Assembly: GCA_003648125.1 (NCBI GenBank)
Contig: QMOE01000122.1
Span: 1 to 6,920, forward strand
DNA: 6,920 nt
Direction of reading: 5' to 3'
From: Chloroflexota bacterium
GTDB lineage: Bacteria > Chloroflexota > Anaerolineae > B4-G1
A program made the translations under genes and the position numbers. The notes under the pieces are model-generated. The model ran no database searches, was not told the DNA's origin, and saw only the letters and a program-made list of their open reading frames with translations. Position 1 is the stretch's first letter. Every line of letters begins with the position of its first letter. Shown piece by piece: positions 1-5,316 of this stretch.

Positions 1-642
1 ATTGACACCCCGCTCGCGCCGGGCAAGATTCGCAATGCCAACAGCTATTCTAACGCGGCCCAGGTGCTCAAATTGGGGGGCGTGCCGCTGTTGCTGGGCA
101 TCGCCCGCGACCGGGTGGGGGAACTGACGGAAAAGATTCGCGCCGGGTTGGCGCAGAACGTGGATTTGCTCATCACCTCTGGTGGCGTCTCAATGGGCGA
201 TTTTGACCTGGTCAAGAACGTGCTCACCGCCGAAGGCACGATTGATTTCTGGAAGGTGCGCATGAAACCGGGCAAACCGCTCGCGTTCGGCCAAATTGAC
301 GGTGTCCCATTCCTGGGCCTGCCCGGCAACCCGGTCTCGGTCATGGTCTCCTTCGAGATGTTTGTCCGCCCGGCCATTCTGAAAATGCTGGGTGTGAGCG
401 ACTGGCAGCGGCCCACGGTAGAGGCCACGCTGATGGACGAGGTGCGGCGCAAGGACGAGCGCCGCCACTACCTGCGCGTCCGCGTCGAGTGGCGTGAGGG
501 AGAATATCGCGCTTATCTCACCGGCGGGCAAGGATCGGGCATCCTCAATTCGATGGTCAAGGCGAACGGGCTGGCGATTATCCCGGAGGAGTGGGATCAC
601 GTGCCTGCCGGTGCGCGGGTGCGGGTGGTGATGTTGGACTGA
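1..642 (+). CDS. moeA: Molybdopterin molybdenumtransferase (MoeA), C-terminal half, 5' end outside window
   Basis: This enzyme inserts molybdate into adenylylated molybdopterin, the last step of molybdenum cofactor synthesis in the cytoplasm. The reading frame is open from base 1 and gives 213 residues ending in TGA; full-length MoeA is about 400 residues, so roughly half is present. Visible hallmarks, numbered from the first residue, are IRNANSYSNAAQ (10-21), the MoCF/MogA-like fold motif TSGGVSMGDFDLVK (59-72), MKPGKP (88-93) and GLPGNPVS (106-113). Together these form the molybdopterin/nucleotide-binding region. The tail from about residue 138 to 213, with RRHYLRVRVEW, GGQGSGIL and a C-terminal PAGARVRVVML, matches the beta-barrel MoeA C-terminal domain. 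No frameshift or missing motif is seen. The gene faces the CLC gene end to end, so nothing can be said about its promoter or operon. I am sure of the family; choosing moeA over a paralogue rests on family resemblance. Confidence 0.95.
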   Translation: MDTPLAPGKIRNANSYSNAAQVLKLGGVPLLLGIARDRVGELTEKIRAGLAQNVDLLITSGGVSMGDFDLVKNVLTAEGTIDFWKVRMKPGKPLAFGQIDGVPFLGLPGNPVSVMVSFEMFVRPAILKMLGVSDWQRPTVEATLMDEVRRKDERRHYLRVRVEWREGEYRAYLTGGQGSGILNSMVKANGLAIIPEEWDHVPAGARVRVVMLD

Positions 643-644
643 TG

Positions 645-683
645 CTCATAGTCGGCGTCGGAAAGCATGACGCCGACTATGGG
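645..683. terminator. Hairpin between convergent moeA and CLC genes, possible bidirectional terminator
   Basis: CATAGTCGGCGTC (647-659) is the exact reverse complement of GACGCCGACTATG (669-681), giving a 13-bp perfect stem with a 9-base loop. It sits wholly between the two converging stop codons, and its base lies 4 bases after the moeA stop. No T-tract follows on either strand, so it is not a textbook intrinsic terminator. Its position suits a bidirectional terminator or an mRNA 3'-end stabiliser; that role is inferred. Confidence 0.6.
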
Positions 684-687
684 TATA

Positions 688-2772
688 TTACTCACACTCG
701 TCTACCGGAGCAGCATCACCGGCCAGAATCCGGCGCACCGTCGCTACGCAACCATGGTCGGCGAAAACGAGCAGCCGGTCGCCGCTCTGAAGTGTCGTGT
801 TGCCACGAGGTATACGCAGCTTGCGCCCCCGGCGCACCGAGACGATGAGGCAATTTTGCGGTAAGCTAATTTCTTGGATCTGTTGCCCCACGACCGGCGA
901 TTCGGTGGTCAGCTCAATGTGCTCGAACGATGTGCTGTCCAACCTCCCCAGGCGCTCGACCTCGGCCCGGTGCTGTTGGTGCGCCCGCTTGGTGATGGCC
1001 CTGGTATAAGCGCGGACGATGTCACTCCGCCGCACCATGCCTACCAGTTTGCGCGACCCTTCTTCCTCGACCACCGGCAGCCGCCCTATATTGCGGCTTC
1101 CCAACCTGCGCAATGCCTTCCACATCATCTCGTGAGGATAGATCACCGCCAAATCATCGGTGGTAGCGATGTCGGCCACTGTTTTTCCTTCGAGCGGGCC
1201 GCGTGCCTTTGCCCGCTCCAAATCTTGCAGGCTGACCATCCCTACTAAATTTCCTCTATCACCCACCACGGGGAAGCCGTGATGATGAGTGTGTTCGAAT
1301 TCGGCGGCCAATTCTTCCAGGGGCATGTTCATAGAGACCACGTCCACATTGGTGGTCATGGCCTCACCGACCGTCACCCCTTGCATGACGTCAATATCCT
1401 GCCCCTGCTCCAAATGGATACCGCGGCGGGTCAATTTGAGGGTGTAGATAGACTCGCGGCTGATGATGCGCGAGATCAGGGTGCTCACCACGGTTGCCAG
1501 CATTAGCGGGAGAATGATCGAATAATCATCGGTCATCTCGAACAGGATGAGGATGGCTGTCACCGGCGCGTGGGCGGCCCCGGCAAAGAAGGCCGACATC
1601 CCCACCAGCGCATAAGCTCCCGCAGGGGCGGTGATGATCGGGAAAAAGTGGTTCGCGGCCTGCCCAAAGACGTACCCCATCATTGCCCCCATAAAGAGCG
1701 AAGGCGCGAAAACGCCCCCAGATCCGCCGGAGCCGAGGGTGATGATCGTGGCAAGTAGTTTAGCCGCCAGGAGCGCCAACGTCACCTGGACCGTCAGTTG
1801 CCCGAACAATGTCTGACTGATGCTCTCGTAGCCGACGCCAAAGGCGCGCGGGAACCCGTCAATCTTGACTGTGAGGATGCCCACTACCCCCAGCAACAGG
1901 CCGCCGAGCACCGGTTTGAGCGCTTCGGGAAAGCGTAGACCGTCCCACAAATCTTCTGAGAGATAAAGTAACCTGGTAAAGGCCACCGCTCCAAAAGCTG
2001 CCAGGATACCCATCAGGGTGTACAGCAGCAACTCCCACGGACTGACCAGCCTATAGAGGGGTACGGCGAAGGCGCGTTCGTCTCCCATAAAAATGTGAGC
2101 GATGACATCGGCGGCGACGGCTGAGATGACTACTGATCCAAAGTAGAGAGCGTGAAGTTGGCCTAGAATTACCTCCAGGGCGAATATAGCCCCGGCGATG
2201 GGAGCGTTAAAGGTGGCAGAGATGCCCGCAGCTGCGCCGCAGGCCACCAGGTTGCGTATTTGCTCATCGGGGAGCTTGAGCATCTGGCCGAGCGTCGAGC
2301 CTAGCGCCGAGCCAATCTGAGCGATCGGCCCCTCACGTCCCACCGAACCGCCGGCCCCGATGCAGATGGCTGATGCCAGTGACTTGATGACTGCCACTCG
2401 AGGTCGGATGCGTCCGCCGTGCAACGCCACCGCTTCCATAATCTCCGGCACGCCGTGTCCTTTGGCCTCACGGGCAAAGTAGTAGATGAGTGGCCCAAAG
2501 ATGGCTCCGCCTACGGCCGGGATGATGAGCAAGTGATAAGGGGCGATGCCCGCCAGTAAACCGCCCAATCCATCGTAGGCCAGTGTTTGCATGCTGTTGA
2601 TGAGCCAGCGAAAGACGACGGCTCCCAGCCCGCCCCCGATACCTATCACCAGGGCGGTGAGCATAACGATCCCCGACTCGGACGCGCCGTGTTGGTTGAG
2701 CCATTGTGACAGGCGGTGGCCCCAGTGTTGGCCGAATGAGCTGCCTTTGCTGTCAAAGAGAGATAAGGACAT
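688..2772 (-). CDS. CLC-family chloride channel/transporter with two CBS domains and a TrkA_C (RCK_C)-like tail
   Basis: This is an integral membrane anion transporter of the CLC family, expected to work as a homodimer. Numbering is from the chosen start (694 residues). The three CLC signatures are present: GHGVPE (105-110), GREGP (145-149, gating glutamate E147) and GVFAP (353-357). The central-anion tyrosine equivalent is Y443 (SIYTLKL). At the FNAPIAGAIFALEV segment E200 is kept, but the next residue, aligned with the internal proton glutamate E203 of E. coli ClC-ec1, is V201. Cytoplasmic modules follow: CBS1 (about 468-522), CBS2 (about 532-589) and a TrkA_C/RCK_C-like domain (about 616-682, with LPQNCLIVSVRRG and SGDRLLVFA). 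These suggest gating by nucleotides or other ligands. I chose the third in-frame ATG because GGAAAGGA lies 6 bases ahead of it. An upstream ATG at 2805 would add 11 residues (MRPNQLWKGMT) but has no ribosome binding site. Whether it is a channel or an H+/Cl- exchanger cannot be read from sequence. Confidence 0.93.
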   Translation of the reverse strand: MSLSLFDSKGSSFGQHWGHRLSQWLNQHGASESGIVMLTALVIGIGGGLGAVVFRWLINSMQTLAYDGLGGLLAGIAPYHLLIIPAVGGAIFGPLIYYFAREAKGHGVPEIMEAVALHGGRIRPRVAVIKSLASAICIGAGGSVGREGPIAQIGSALGSTLGQMLKLPDEQIRNLVACGAAAGISATFNAPIAGAIFALEVILGQLHALYFGSVVISAVAADVIAHIFMGDERAFAVPLYRLVSPWELLLYTLMGILAAFGAVAFTRLLYLSEDLWDGLRFPEALKPVLGGLLLGVVGILTVKIDGFPRAFGVGYESISQTLFGQLTVQVTLALLAAKLLATIITLGSGGSGGVFAPSLFMGAMMGYVFGQAANHFFPIITAPAGAYALVGMSAFFAGAAHAPVTAILILFEMTDDYSIILPLMLATVVSTLISRIISRESIYTLKLTRRGIHLEQGQDIDVMQGVTVGEAMTTNVDVVSMNMPLEELAAEFEHTHHHGFPVVGDRGNLVGMVSLQDLERAKARGPLEGKTVADIATTDDLAVIYPHEMMWKALRRLGSRNIGRLPVVEEEGSRKLVGMVRRSDIVRAYTRAITKRAHQQHRAEVERLGRLDSTSFEHIELTTESPVVGQQIQEISLPQNCLIVSVRRGRKLRIPRGNTTLQSGDRLLVFADHGCVATVRRILAGDAAPVDECE

Positions 2773-2778
2773 AGTCAT

Positions 2779-2786
2779 TCCTTTCC
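2779..2786 (-). promoter_or_regulatory. Shine-Dalgarno sequence that fixes the CLC start
   Basis: GGAAAGGA on the minus strand ends 6 bases before the ATG at 2772-2770. It overlaps the coding sequence that would be used if translation began at the upstream ATG (2805). The ATG at 2778-2776 directly abuts this site and is too close to use it, so the ATG at 2772 is favoured. Confidence 0.75.
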
Positions 2787-2816
2787 ATAATTGATTTGGG
2801 CGCATTTTGGTTGGAT

Positions 2817-2860
2817 GTAGGCGCGGTTTCCATACCGCGCGCTATGGAAAGCGCGGCTAC
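2817..2860. repeat. Palindromic paired-hairpin repeat, copy 1 (REP/BIME-like)
   Basis: Arms 2817-2834 (GTAGGCGCGGTTTCCATA) and 2843-2860 (TATGGAAAGCGCGGCTAC) are inverted repeats matching at 16 of 18 positions around a CCGCGCGC centre. Each half can also fold alone: CGCGGT/ACCGCG (2822-2827 with 2834-2839) and CGCGCT/AGCGCG on the other side. The first 23 bases match the 23 bases from 3127 at 19 positions, so the two sites are copies of one family. It lies in the leader/upstream region of the CLC gene, about 45 bases from the start codon. It resembles short palindromic intergenic repeats scattered through many environmental bacterial genomes; genome copy number cannot be judged from this window. 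Confidence 0.75.
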
Positions 2861-2880
2861 TCAACCCATTTGAAACACAC

Positions 2881-2890
2881 CCTGATCAGG
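2881..2890. promoter_or_regulatory. Perfect 10-bp palindrome CCTGATCAGG upstream of the CLC gene
   Basis: CCTGATCAGG is self-complementary over all 10 bases and lies between the tRNA terminator and the CLC gene. One base away, on the minus strand, is CATAAT (2897-2892), a 5-of-6 match to a -10 box that would put the palindrome over the transcription start. No acceptable -35 lies at 16-18 bases, so the promoter is doubtful. An operator role is only a suggestion; a 10-base palindrome can also occur by chance. Confidence 0.3.
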
Positions 2891-2900
2891 TATTATGCTG

Positions 2901-2927
2901 CAAAGCCCCCTCAATCAGGGGGCTTTG
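2901..2927 (-). terminator. Intrinsic terminator downstream of tRNA-Leu
   Basis: CAAAGCCCCCT (2901-2911) and AGGGGGCTTTG (2917-2927) form a perfect 11-bp GC-rich stem with a 5-base loop, about 20 bases past the mature tRNA end. On the minus strand the GGGGGC arm runs into TTTG, so the U-tract is short but typical of compact tRNA terminators. It would also separate tRNA transcription from the CLC gene downstream. Confidence 0.85.
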
Positions 2928-2946
2928 AAACAAACGGATGGTGGCA

Positions 2947-3029
2947 TGCCCCAGACTGGATTTGAACCAGCACGCCTAAAAAGGCACAGGCCCTCAACCT
3001 GCCGCGTATGCCTATTCCGCCACTGGGGC
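2947..3029 (-). tRNA. tRNA-Leu (anticodon GAG)
   Basis: The minus strand folds as an 83-base class II tRNA. The acceptor stem is GCCCCAG/CTGGGGC with discriminator A, as expected for leucine tRNAs. The D stem is GCG/CGC around a loop containing AATAGGCATA. The anticodon stem GCAGG/CCTGT encloses the loop TTGAGGG, so the anticodon is GAG, which reads CUC and CUU. The long variable arm GCCT-TTTT-AGGC is typical of tRNA-Leu. The T arm is GCTGG-TTCAAAT-CCAGT. CCA is not encoded: the bases after the discriminator are TGC, so the CCA-adding enzyme must supply it. It has its own promoter and terminator and so looks like a single-gene transcription unit. Confidence 0.96.
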
Positions 3030-3041
3030 TTGTTGGTGACC

Positions 3042-3069
3042 ATTATACTCTCCCTGCGTCACTTGTCAA
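3042..3069 (-). promoter_or_regulatory. Consensus sigma-70 type promoter of tRNA-Leu
   Basis: On the minus strand TTGACA (3069-3064) and TATAAT (3047-3042) are both perfect matches to the primary sigma factor consensus, separated by 16 bases. The expected start, about 7 bases past the -10 box, lies some 6 bases before the mature 5' end of the tRNA. That is the usual spacing for a stable-RNA promoter. Confidence 0.93.
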
Positions 3070-3098
3070 CCCCAGTTCAGTTTATGATTACCCACATC

Positions 3099-3288
3099 TC
3101 ACCACAGAGACAGCAATTCCCGTTTTGTAGCCGCGATTTCCAAATCGCGTCTGTTTTCCCACGTAAAGCACCCTGCGCGATTGCGAAATCGCGGCTACGA
3201 CCTGACTTTTTCACCCATAACGGGAATTGCTGGCACAGAGAAAACGCTAAAATATCCTATCTCGGTGTCTTCTGTGCCTCTGTGGTGA
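3099..3288. repeat. Older palindrome (ACCACAGAGGCACAGA type) whose left arm is split by an insertion
   Basis: The right arm TCTGTGCCTCTGTGGTGA (3271-3288) is continuous. Its 18-base reverse complement is found on the left in two pieces: TCACCACAGAG (3099-3109) and GCACAGA (3233-3239). The 123 bases between the pieces are the element described separately. Joining the pieces restores the arm exactly. From memory, sequences of the CTGTGCCTCTGTGGTG type recur in intergenic regions of many environmental bacteria. This palindrome and the element inside it occupy most of the gene-free stretch between the tRNA promoter and selB (3070-3387); the remainder shows no gene. Confidence 0.7.
3111..3232. mobile_element. 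MITE-like element with 14-bp terminal inverted repeats and an inner hairpin pair (repeat copy 2)
   Basis: The ends CAGCAATTCCCGTT (3111-3124) and AACGGGAATTGCTG (3219-3232) are perfect 14-bp inverted repeats. Nested inside is a second perfect 14-bp pair, GTAGCCGCGATTTC (3127-3140) with GAAATCGCGGCTAC (3185-3198). Each inner arm lies in a local hairpin: CGCGATTT-CC-AAATCGCG (3132-3149) and CGCGATT-GCGA-AATCGCG (3176-3193). The inner part is related to the repeat at 2817-2860. There is no coding capacity. An 8-base direct repeat CACAGAGA flanks it (3103-3110 and 3234-3241), but this can be explained by the target sequence itself and need not be a target-site duplication. Mobility is inferred from the split target arm. 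Confidence 0.65.
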
Positions 3289-3376
3289 AACAATGATCGC
3301 CTCGAATAGACATCTGCTCAAGATGTGGAATCTGTTTGCGGAGGTTGATGCTTGTAGGTATCGCGTTTTGCGTGGA

Positions 3377-3397
3377 GCTGCGGCTCTCTACCGCAGC
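3377..3397 (-). terminator. Hairpin across the selB stop codon
   Basis: GCTGCGG (3377-3383) and CCGCAGC (3391-3397) form a perfect 7-bp stem with a 7-base loop, and the TAG stop codon of selB lies in the loop. No T-run follows on the minus strand, so it is at best a weak or Rho-assisted terminator or a 3'-end stabiliser. The sequence from GTAG at 3355 to here has the same GTAG...CGCG flavour as the palindromic repeats nearby and may be a diverged relative. Confidence 0.4.
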
Positions 3398-5304
3398 ACC
3401 CTCTCATCTCCCACGCGCCTGGTCACTTCTTTCTCGTCCAAGTGCTCTAGCAGCGCCTGCGCGTACTTGCGGCTGGTCTTTAACATATCGCGCGCCTGGC
3501 CCAGTGTGATGCTTCCCGCTTGCTCAATGTGCGCCCGGACGCGGGCCACCATTTCCTCGTAGGTCTGGGACAGGAATAGGACATCCGGTGATAGCTGCAC
3601 CAAATCGCCCTGGCTCACCAACACACTCAGCACTTGCTCTCCCACAGCGGCGACGCTCTCCTTGACCGAAGGTGGGGTATAGGGCTGGCGGTGGAAGCGG
3701 GCCAGCAGCGCGTCCACCTGTCGTTGCTGCTCGGGGTTGAGCCGCACCGCGTGGGATGGGAGCCGGACGGTGGCTCCCTCGTCCGCGATGAGTTTCTCGG
3801 CGGCGACGCGGGCCATCACGGCGTTAAAGACCTTGGGCTCTAGCTTGAGTTGGCTGCGCAGAGCCTCGCGCCCCATTCCCACTCGCAGCGGCAAGCGCCG
3901 GTGATAGGTAGAGAGATCGTTGGAGATGCGTTCCGTCAAGGCGGACCACCAGGAGTGGGCCGCGATCAACTGATTAGAGGCCGGGTTTTTTTCTCGTTGC
4001 GACCCCAGCAGCACTGCCTGGCCTTCGTCCAGCAGTTGAGTGAGTGCATCGGGGGTGGCGTCGCCCAGGCCGCTGATGGAGGGCAGGTCGCGGGCGCGGG
4101 AAGGGCCTCGACGTTCCAGGGCCTGCAACAATATCTCGGCCGGGCTGCCCTGGGCCAGCGTCTCTAACCGAGTCAGCACTTCCGGGCGGAAGCGGCGATG
4201 TTTGCGACCTGGATTGGGATCCACGATAATCCCGCCGCCCACGGTCGCGGGTGGGGAGGGGCGGCGGACGATGAAACGATCTCCCTTGACCAGCGTCACC
4301 GGCTCCTGGAGCCGCAACTGAACCCAGCCGGTCTGCCCTGGGGGCAACGTCTCTTGCCCTAGTATCCGCGCGCGGGCCAGCGTCTCGGCCGCGCCGGAGA
4401 AGAACTTTAGTTGGGTGTTGTGGCGCAACGGGCGTTGGGCCTGTCCTGAGCCTTGTCGAAGGATATCCGCCAGGTAGCGCAGTTGTACGTCCACCAGCAC
4501 TGTGGGGCGCAGCCAGCCGGGGATGGTGATGACATTGCCGCGTTCGATGTCGGTCTTGCCGACGCCGGTGAGGTTCATCGCCACACGGCTGCCCGGCGCG
4601 GCCCGTTCGACCTTGTGCTTGTGGGTCTGCAAGCCGCGCACGCGGGCTTTTAATCCTCGGGGCAGTATCTCGACCTCTTGTCCCACCTCGAAGCAGCCAT
4701 CGTTGAGCGTGCCGGTGACGACGGTGCCAAAGCCGCTGATGCTAAAGACGCGGTCTACCGGCAGGCGGGGCCGGCCCCGGTCGCGGCGCGGCTCAATCTG
4801 GGCGAGCATCTCTTGCAACGCGGCAGTCAGTTCGTCCAGCCCCTGCCCGGTGCGGGCGGAGACGGGGACGATGGGCGCGCCTTCCAGCGCCGTCCCTTCC
4901 AGCGTCTCGGAAACGTCGGCGGTGACCAGTTCGACCCATTCCTCGCTCTCGGCCAGGTCCAGCTTGGTCAGGGCGACGATCCCCCGGTCAACCCCCAGCA
5001 GGTCGAGGATCGCCAGATGCTCGCGGGTCTGCGGCATCACGCCCTCGTCGGCGGCGACGATAAAGAGCGCGGCGTCAATGCCGCCCACGCCGGCCAGCAT
5101 ATTCTCGATAAAGTCGCGGTGGCCCGGCACGTCCACGACGCCGACCGATTCGCCGTTGGGGAGCGTGAGCCAGGCGAACCCCAAGTCTATCGTCATCTCC
5201 CGTTCCTTCTCCTCGCGCAGCCGGTCTGGGTCAATGCCGGTGAGTGCGTGGACGAGGGTAGATTTGCCGTGATCTACGTGCCCTGCTGTGCCAATGACGT
5301 ACAT
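3388..5304 (-). CDS. selB: Selenocysteine-specific translation elongation factor SelB
   Basis: SelB is a GTPase that carries Sec-tRNA(Sec) to the ribosome and recognises the mRNA SECIS hairpin, so that UGA is read as selenocysteine. The 638-residue length is close to the usual 610-640. GTPase motifs are G1 GHVDHGKS (8-15), G2 threonine T38 in EREMTIDLGFAW, G3 DVPGH (58-62), G4 TKLD (113-116) and G5 SA (149-150). Beta-barrel domains 2 and 3 span about 180-360 (VFSISGFGTVVTGTL, RPLRHNTQLKFFSGAAE, GDRFIVRRPSP). The rest is the winged-helix array, ending in SRKYAQALLEHLDEKEVTRRVGD, the conserved SECIS-binding last domain. Residues ILRQGSGQAQ (281-290) are an extra stretch encoded by a dispersed-repeat sequence. 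The ATG has AGGAG 6 bases upstream, overlapping the stop of the preceding gene, so the two genes form an operon with likely translational coupling. No selA, selC or selD lies in the window. Confidence 0.96.
   Translation of the reverse strand: MYVIGTAGHVDHGKSTLVHALTGIDPDRLREEKEREMTIDLGFAWLTLPNGESVGVVDVPGHRDFIENMLAGVGGIDAALFIVAADEGVMPQTREHLAILDLLGVDRGIVALTKLDLAESEEWVELVTADVSETLEGTALEGAPIVPVSARTGQGLDELTAALQEMLAQIEPRRDRGRPRLPVDRVFSISGFGTVVTGTLNDGCFEVGQEVEILPRGLKARVRGLQTHKHKVERAAPGSRVAMNLTGVGKTDIERGNVITIPGWLRPTVLVDVQLRYLADILRQGSGQAQRPLRHNTQLKFFSGAAETLARARILGQETLPPGQTGWVQLRLQEPVTLVKGDRFIVRRPSPPATVGGGIIVDPNPGRKHRRFRPEVLTRLETLAQGSPAEILLQALERRGPSRARDLPSISGLGDATPDALTQLLDEGQAVLLGSQREKNPASNQLIAAHSWWSALTERISNDLSTYHRRLPLRVGMGREALRSQLKLEPKVFNAVMARVAAEKLIADEGATVRLPSHAVRLNPEQQRQVDALLARFHRQPYTPPSVKESVAAVGEQVLSVLVSQGDLVQLSPDVLFLSQTYEEMVARVRAHIEQAGSITLGQARDMLKTSRKYAQALLEHLDEKEVTRRVGDERVLR
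4440..4462 (-). repeat. Short dispersed-repeat sequence embedded in frame in selB
   Basis: On the minus strand this 23-base stretch begins CCTTCGACAAGG (a small hairpin, CCTT/AAGG) and continues CTCAGGACAGG. From memory, the same string or close variants recur many times in the genomes of various environmental bacteria, usually between genes. Here it lies in the coding region and supplies most of SelB residues 281-290 (ILRQGSGQAQ), between YLAD and RPLRHNT. Other SelB proteins have only a short link of about two residues at this point. An insertion of roughly 24 bases would keep the frame. The insertion reading depends on family comparison that was not run here. Confidence 0.6.
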
Positions 5305-5310
5305 ACTGCT

Positions 5311-5316
5311 CTCCTA
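5311..5316 (-). promoter_or_regulatory. selB Shine-Dalgarno overlapping the upstream stop codon
   Basis: On the minus strand the coiled-coil gene ends GTT-TAG and the next bases continue GAG, so the TAG stop (5316-5314) and the AGGAG ribosome binding site (5315-5311) share two bases. The selB ATG follows after 6 bases. A terminating ribosome would sit directly on the selB initiation site, which favours coupled translation. Confidence 0.85.

Noticed and set aside
190..600. 136-residue minus-strand frame inside moeA
   Set aside because: It is antisense to conserved MoeA motifs and has no family resemblance of its own.
2772..2805. Upstream ATG extending the CLC protein by 11 residues
   Set aside because: No ribosome binding site precedes it, whereas GGAAAGGA is well placed for the ATG at 2772.
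2946..3110. tRNA gene acting as an integration site for a genomic island
   Set aside because: No integrase gene and no direct repeat of the tRNA 3' end were seen; the nearby element lies upstream of the tRNA, not at its 3' end.
3099..3288. CRISPR-like or riboswitch-like structure in the palindrome-rich region
   Set aside because: There are no regularly spaced direct repeats, and the hairpins face no coding start on a plausible leader; nested inverted repeats explain the pattern fully.
2895..3296. 133-residue plus-strand frame upstream of selB's 3' end
   Set aside because: It runs straight through the tRNA-Leu gene, its promoter and two palindromic repeats, so it cannot be a normal protein gene.
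3388..5304. Possible frameshift at the unusual SelB segment around residue 281
   Set aside because: The frame is continuous, and conserved SelB sequence resumes immediately in the same frame, so an in-frame insertion explains it better.
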